A DNA stretch of 64,000 bases, taken from the NCBI GenBank assembly GCA_020746105.1, contig CM036617.1, forward strand, positions 172,326,412 to 172,390,411. Reading direction: 5' to 3'. The notes beneath the pieces are model-generated. The model was not told where the DNA came from. It saw only the letters and a program-made list of their open reading frames with translations, and did not search any database. Every line of letters starts with the position of its first letter. Within the stretch, counting starts at the first letter, position 1. Shown here piece by piece: positions 61,401 through 64,000 of this stretch. This stretch comes from Trogon surrucura. Its lineage: Eukaryota; Chordata; Aves; Trogoniformes; Trogonidae. The position numbers and the translations under genes are program-made.

Positions 61401-64000
61401 GGGAAATGGAAAAGCCTTGTTTACTTTTGGCTGCGATGGGGTTTTCCTGTTTCCAACGAGACGAATTTCTCCCCCTGCCTTGCTTTAACTTGCCTGATAA
61501 GTCTGAATGGACATGTTTTTCGTCCTAAAAATAAACAATTAGAGAAAGCTAAGCAAACAGAAGGGAGAGAAAGAACTCCTTCCTGTTCTCACAGCTAATC
61601 TCTGCAAAACTTAAACATGCTTATCAGCCAGCTGTGCTTCGTTATTATCTCTTGCTTGCATCTTTTGTCCCAATCTGCAGTGGATGCAGGCTGTCTGGTT
61701 TGTGTCATCCAGCAGTTCACACTGACTGGTTCTGATAAAGGAGCCATCAGCTTCTCAAGGGGGAATAAAAGGTAGAAGGCTTTGAAAAGAGTAAATGCGA
61801 TAACAAAAAGCCTGCTGCAGAGAGCAGAGAAGTCATGGAACACATCCTCACATTGGCACTGAGGAGCAAGGGGTGTTCCCACCTGGGTGAGTGAGACCAA
61901 TGCCTTACATGCTTTCTCAGGTATTAATCCTGTCATTGCATTAAAAAGGGATATGCTGGGGTATGCGAGGATCAAAAAGCCTGGTCACATCTGTTTACAC
62001 TGTTCATGCAAAAGTGTTTCAAGTTTCAATCGAGAAATTTCAAACAAGTGATTGAGGACTCTGTGTTTCCACCACCCCGGCAGAGTGAAGGGACTGCATG
62101 GCTGGTGGTGGCCCTTGGTGATTCGTGCTTGGACCGATGAAGGGAGAGTGGGATCCTAGGCAGAGATGTGTAGGGAAAGTGGCTCCTGTCCACACCTCTA
62201 GCAGCCTTCAGGTAGAGATTAGGTGATGGTCCCACTCAGGCTGGGAGTGGCCTGTGCACTGAATATTATTGCCTGCTGAAAAAAGCATAACAGAGCAACT
62301 GTGCAAGTGCTTTATAGCATGGTCATGCCAGGAATGCGAGATGATGCAAAGGTGTGCTACGGGCACTTTTGCCATATTCCATCGCTGCCTTTTCCCCTGC
62401 CCCACAATGCGTGTGCACTGACTCTGCTGTACCACATTGCCTGGATGAGAAATCAGTCACACACCTAAGCAGACCTTTGGTTTTCAGAGAACAAAATGAA
62501 AGCTAATCAAATGTTGTAAAAGCGCTGTGTGACCAGCTGGAGCTCCTGCCCTCTGAGGGCTAAGGCGTGGTTGCAGGGTGGAGTACGTAAAGTTTGTTTT
62601 GGAGGGGGACACACAGCCCATTTAGTCTGATCTCCTGCTCAGACTAGAATTTAGGGGGAGAGGGCGGTATGGCAGGGGGAGCCCACCCCTTTCCATAAGG
62701 GTTGCCAGATTGAGTGTGCAAGGCACCAACCATGCGCAGGACGGCTCCAGCCACGAAGGGGCGGTGTTGGGGCTCGCAAAGGCACGGGCGGTGCTGGCAG
62801 CAAATTCGGGGGACTCCTGGGGGAAAATAGACAGACCGGTTCTGAATCGCTCAAGCCACAGGGCCAATCACAGACACACAGAAGCTTTCGTGGGCGCTAG
62901 CCTGGGTTTTTGCAAACTCAGGCCAGTTTGTGTCTTTGAACAGAAAGAAACCCCACAGGTTTGCTGCTGCAGAGTGGCTGAAGATAGAGTGTAGAGTGGG
63001 CCCTTTGTTGTTGGGGTTTTTTATTTATTTTTTTAAAAAACCTAGATTATTCCCTTTACATTTCAGGGTTAAACAAAATCGGATCTTGAAATGAAATGCA
63101 GAGGAAGAAGAGAGAACATGAATGTTGATCAATTAAAAGTATTGGTATCTAACCTGTACATTTACTCTTGCAGGTAAGACTCTCAAGGCAGTCTCAGAAA
63201 GCTTTTAACCGGATTTGATGTGCATTCTTTTCCTTGCTGTGGCTTTACAGAAGAGTTCTTTAGGGCTACAGCTGCCCAGTTTTACCAGCCCTGTAACTTC
63301 TCATATCAACAGCCTTCCATGTATTTTATAGTAGACTTTGTAGTCACCACATGCCACAGAAACATTTTTGACCACTTGCAACATTCAGACAAGCTGCACT
63401 GTATTCATCATCCTATTCTGGGAAGACCTACAGAATGGAAAGGTCACACAAAATCTTACAAAAGTGTTCTGAAGCATGTCTTACTGCTGCTTTGGATGCA
63501 AAGGGATCGTTAATATACCACGTAGCAGCGTCTGGAAAGAATTGTGCATGAAATGACAGAGGAAGGTTCCTCATAAATTGCTGCCCATGCTATAATTTCA
63601 TGAGATAAATATGATGCTTTTTTATATACGCTTACTTTTAGTTCCATGCATTCAGCTTTGGAAGGCTTGTAAATTACCACTTTATTAATTAGTTTGCTAC
63701 TGAAATACTTTTTTTTTTTTTAAGAAAGAAAAAAGACTCTGTAATTAAACATTCAGGTTTACAAATCCTCCACAACATTTCAACCCTCTGTTTTCATTGT
63801 ACTGCCAGAAGAGTCGAAACACAAGCTTGTCCTCTCACCTCTCACGAGGAGCTCTGTTCTCTTGTAACAGCTGTTAGCGGAAGCTGAGGGGCGGTCGTGT
63901 TTATCTTGAGAAGAATTTTTGGCAGGGCTCACTCCTGAAGTTTGGGTTCAAATATTCCTCTGTCTCAAAACGAGTATCTGGTTGGGGGGAAGGACAGGCT
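61401..64000. other. Non-coding stretch to the window end
   Basis: No gene recognised. Open frames are at most 126 codons, without domains. A T-rich tract lies at about 63709-63721. An abutting splice acceptor/donor motif at 63164-63180 is listed separately. Confidence 0.5.
63164..63180 (+). other. Abutting splice acceptor and donor (recursive-splice-like motif)
   Basis: Pyrimidine-rich sequence ending in TTGCAG (to 63173) is followed without a gap by GTAAGAC. The CAG|GTAAG juxtaposition is the signature of recursive splice sites in very long introns. It is only meaningful if a rightward long intron crosses this place, which is unproven. Confidence 0.3.

Noticed and set aside
1-64000. CRISPR array, operon, phage or other prokaryotic system
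   Set aside because: The retroelement content, base composition, CpG island and splice-like signals are those of a bird genome; no regularly spaced repeats or gene clusters were seen.

Overview
This window is avian nuclear DNA, most probably from a passerine. Four recognisable CR1 (chicken repeat 1) LINE copies and one older CR1 scrap lie in it. Three copies end in the bird-typical 8-bp ATTCTGTG/ATTCTATG tail, and the reverse-strand copy shows it as its complement. A short element at 15000-15170 joins a tRNA-Ile-like head to a CR1 tail, the architecture known for the passerine SINE family TguSINE1. The LTRs are also of bird endogenous-retrovirus type. Nothing bacterial, plasmid-like or CRISPR-like is present. 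Most of the 64 kb is AT-rich intergenic or intronic sequence, and I could not identify any intact host protein-coding gene.

Layout: 1-13.3 kb is AT-rich, with a truncated CR1 (2643-3370) and a decayed reverse-strand CR1 scrap (about 4625-4830). A CpG island at about 13.32-14.22 kb carries an NF-Y/CCAAT box and a MEF2-like AT box and looks like a promoter, but I cannot assign its gene. The SINE follows at 15.0 kb. From 15.2 to 22.6 kb the DNA is non-coding, with one stretch that looks constrained by eye (about 17.9-18.6 kb). At 22.62-25.34 kb lies a long CR1 with an uninterrupted 875-codon ORF2 (partial endonuclease plus full reverse transcriptase). A reverse-strand CR1 lies at 31.63-32.50 kb and a short solo LTR at 35.27-35.56 kb.

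The most interesting locus is 48.53-51.66 kb. It is a broken leucine-rich-repeat (LRR) gene of small leucine-rich proteoglycan type. Its large LRR exon starts directly after a good splice acceptor at 48531. It is split by a solo LTR (48907-51001) flanked by a near-perfect 5-bp duplication, and that LTR is itself split by a second LTR of the same type in the opposite orientation (49023-50102). The LRR frame continues on the far side, with in-frame stops and at least one frameshift, so this is a pseudogene. A fourth CR1 (about 52.52-53.41 kb) lies just downstream.

The remaining right-hand part (53.4-64 kb) holds two ancient hairpin-type amniote repeats near 57 kb, a small second CpG-rich patch at 61.1-61.4 kb, and an abutting acceptor/donor motif at about 63.17 kb that resembles a recursive splice site. 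Apart from the LRR pseudogene, the genes here do not form a pathway. The window is mainly a record of retroelement insertion around one dead LRR gene and one orphan CpG-island promoter.
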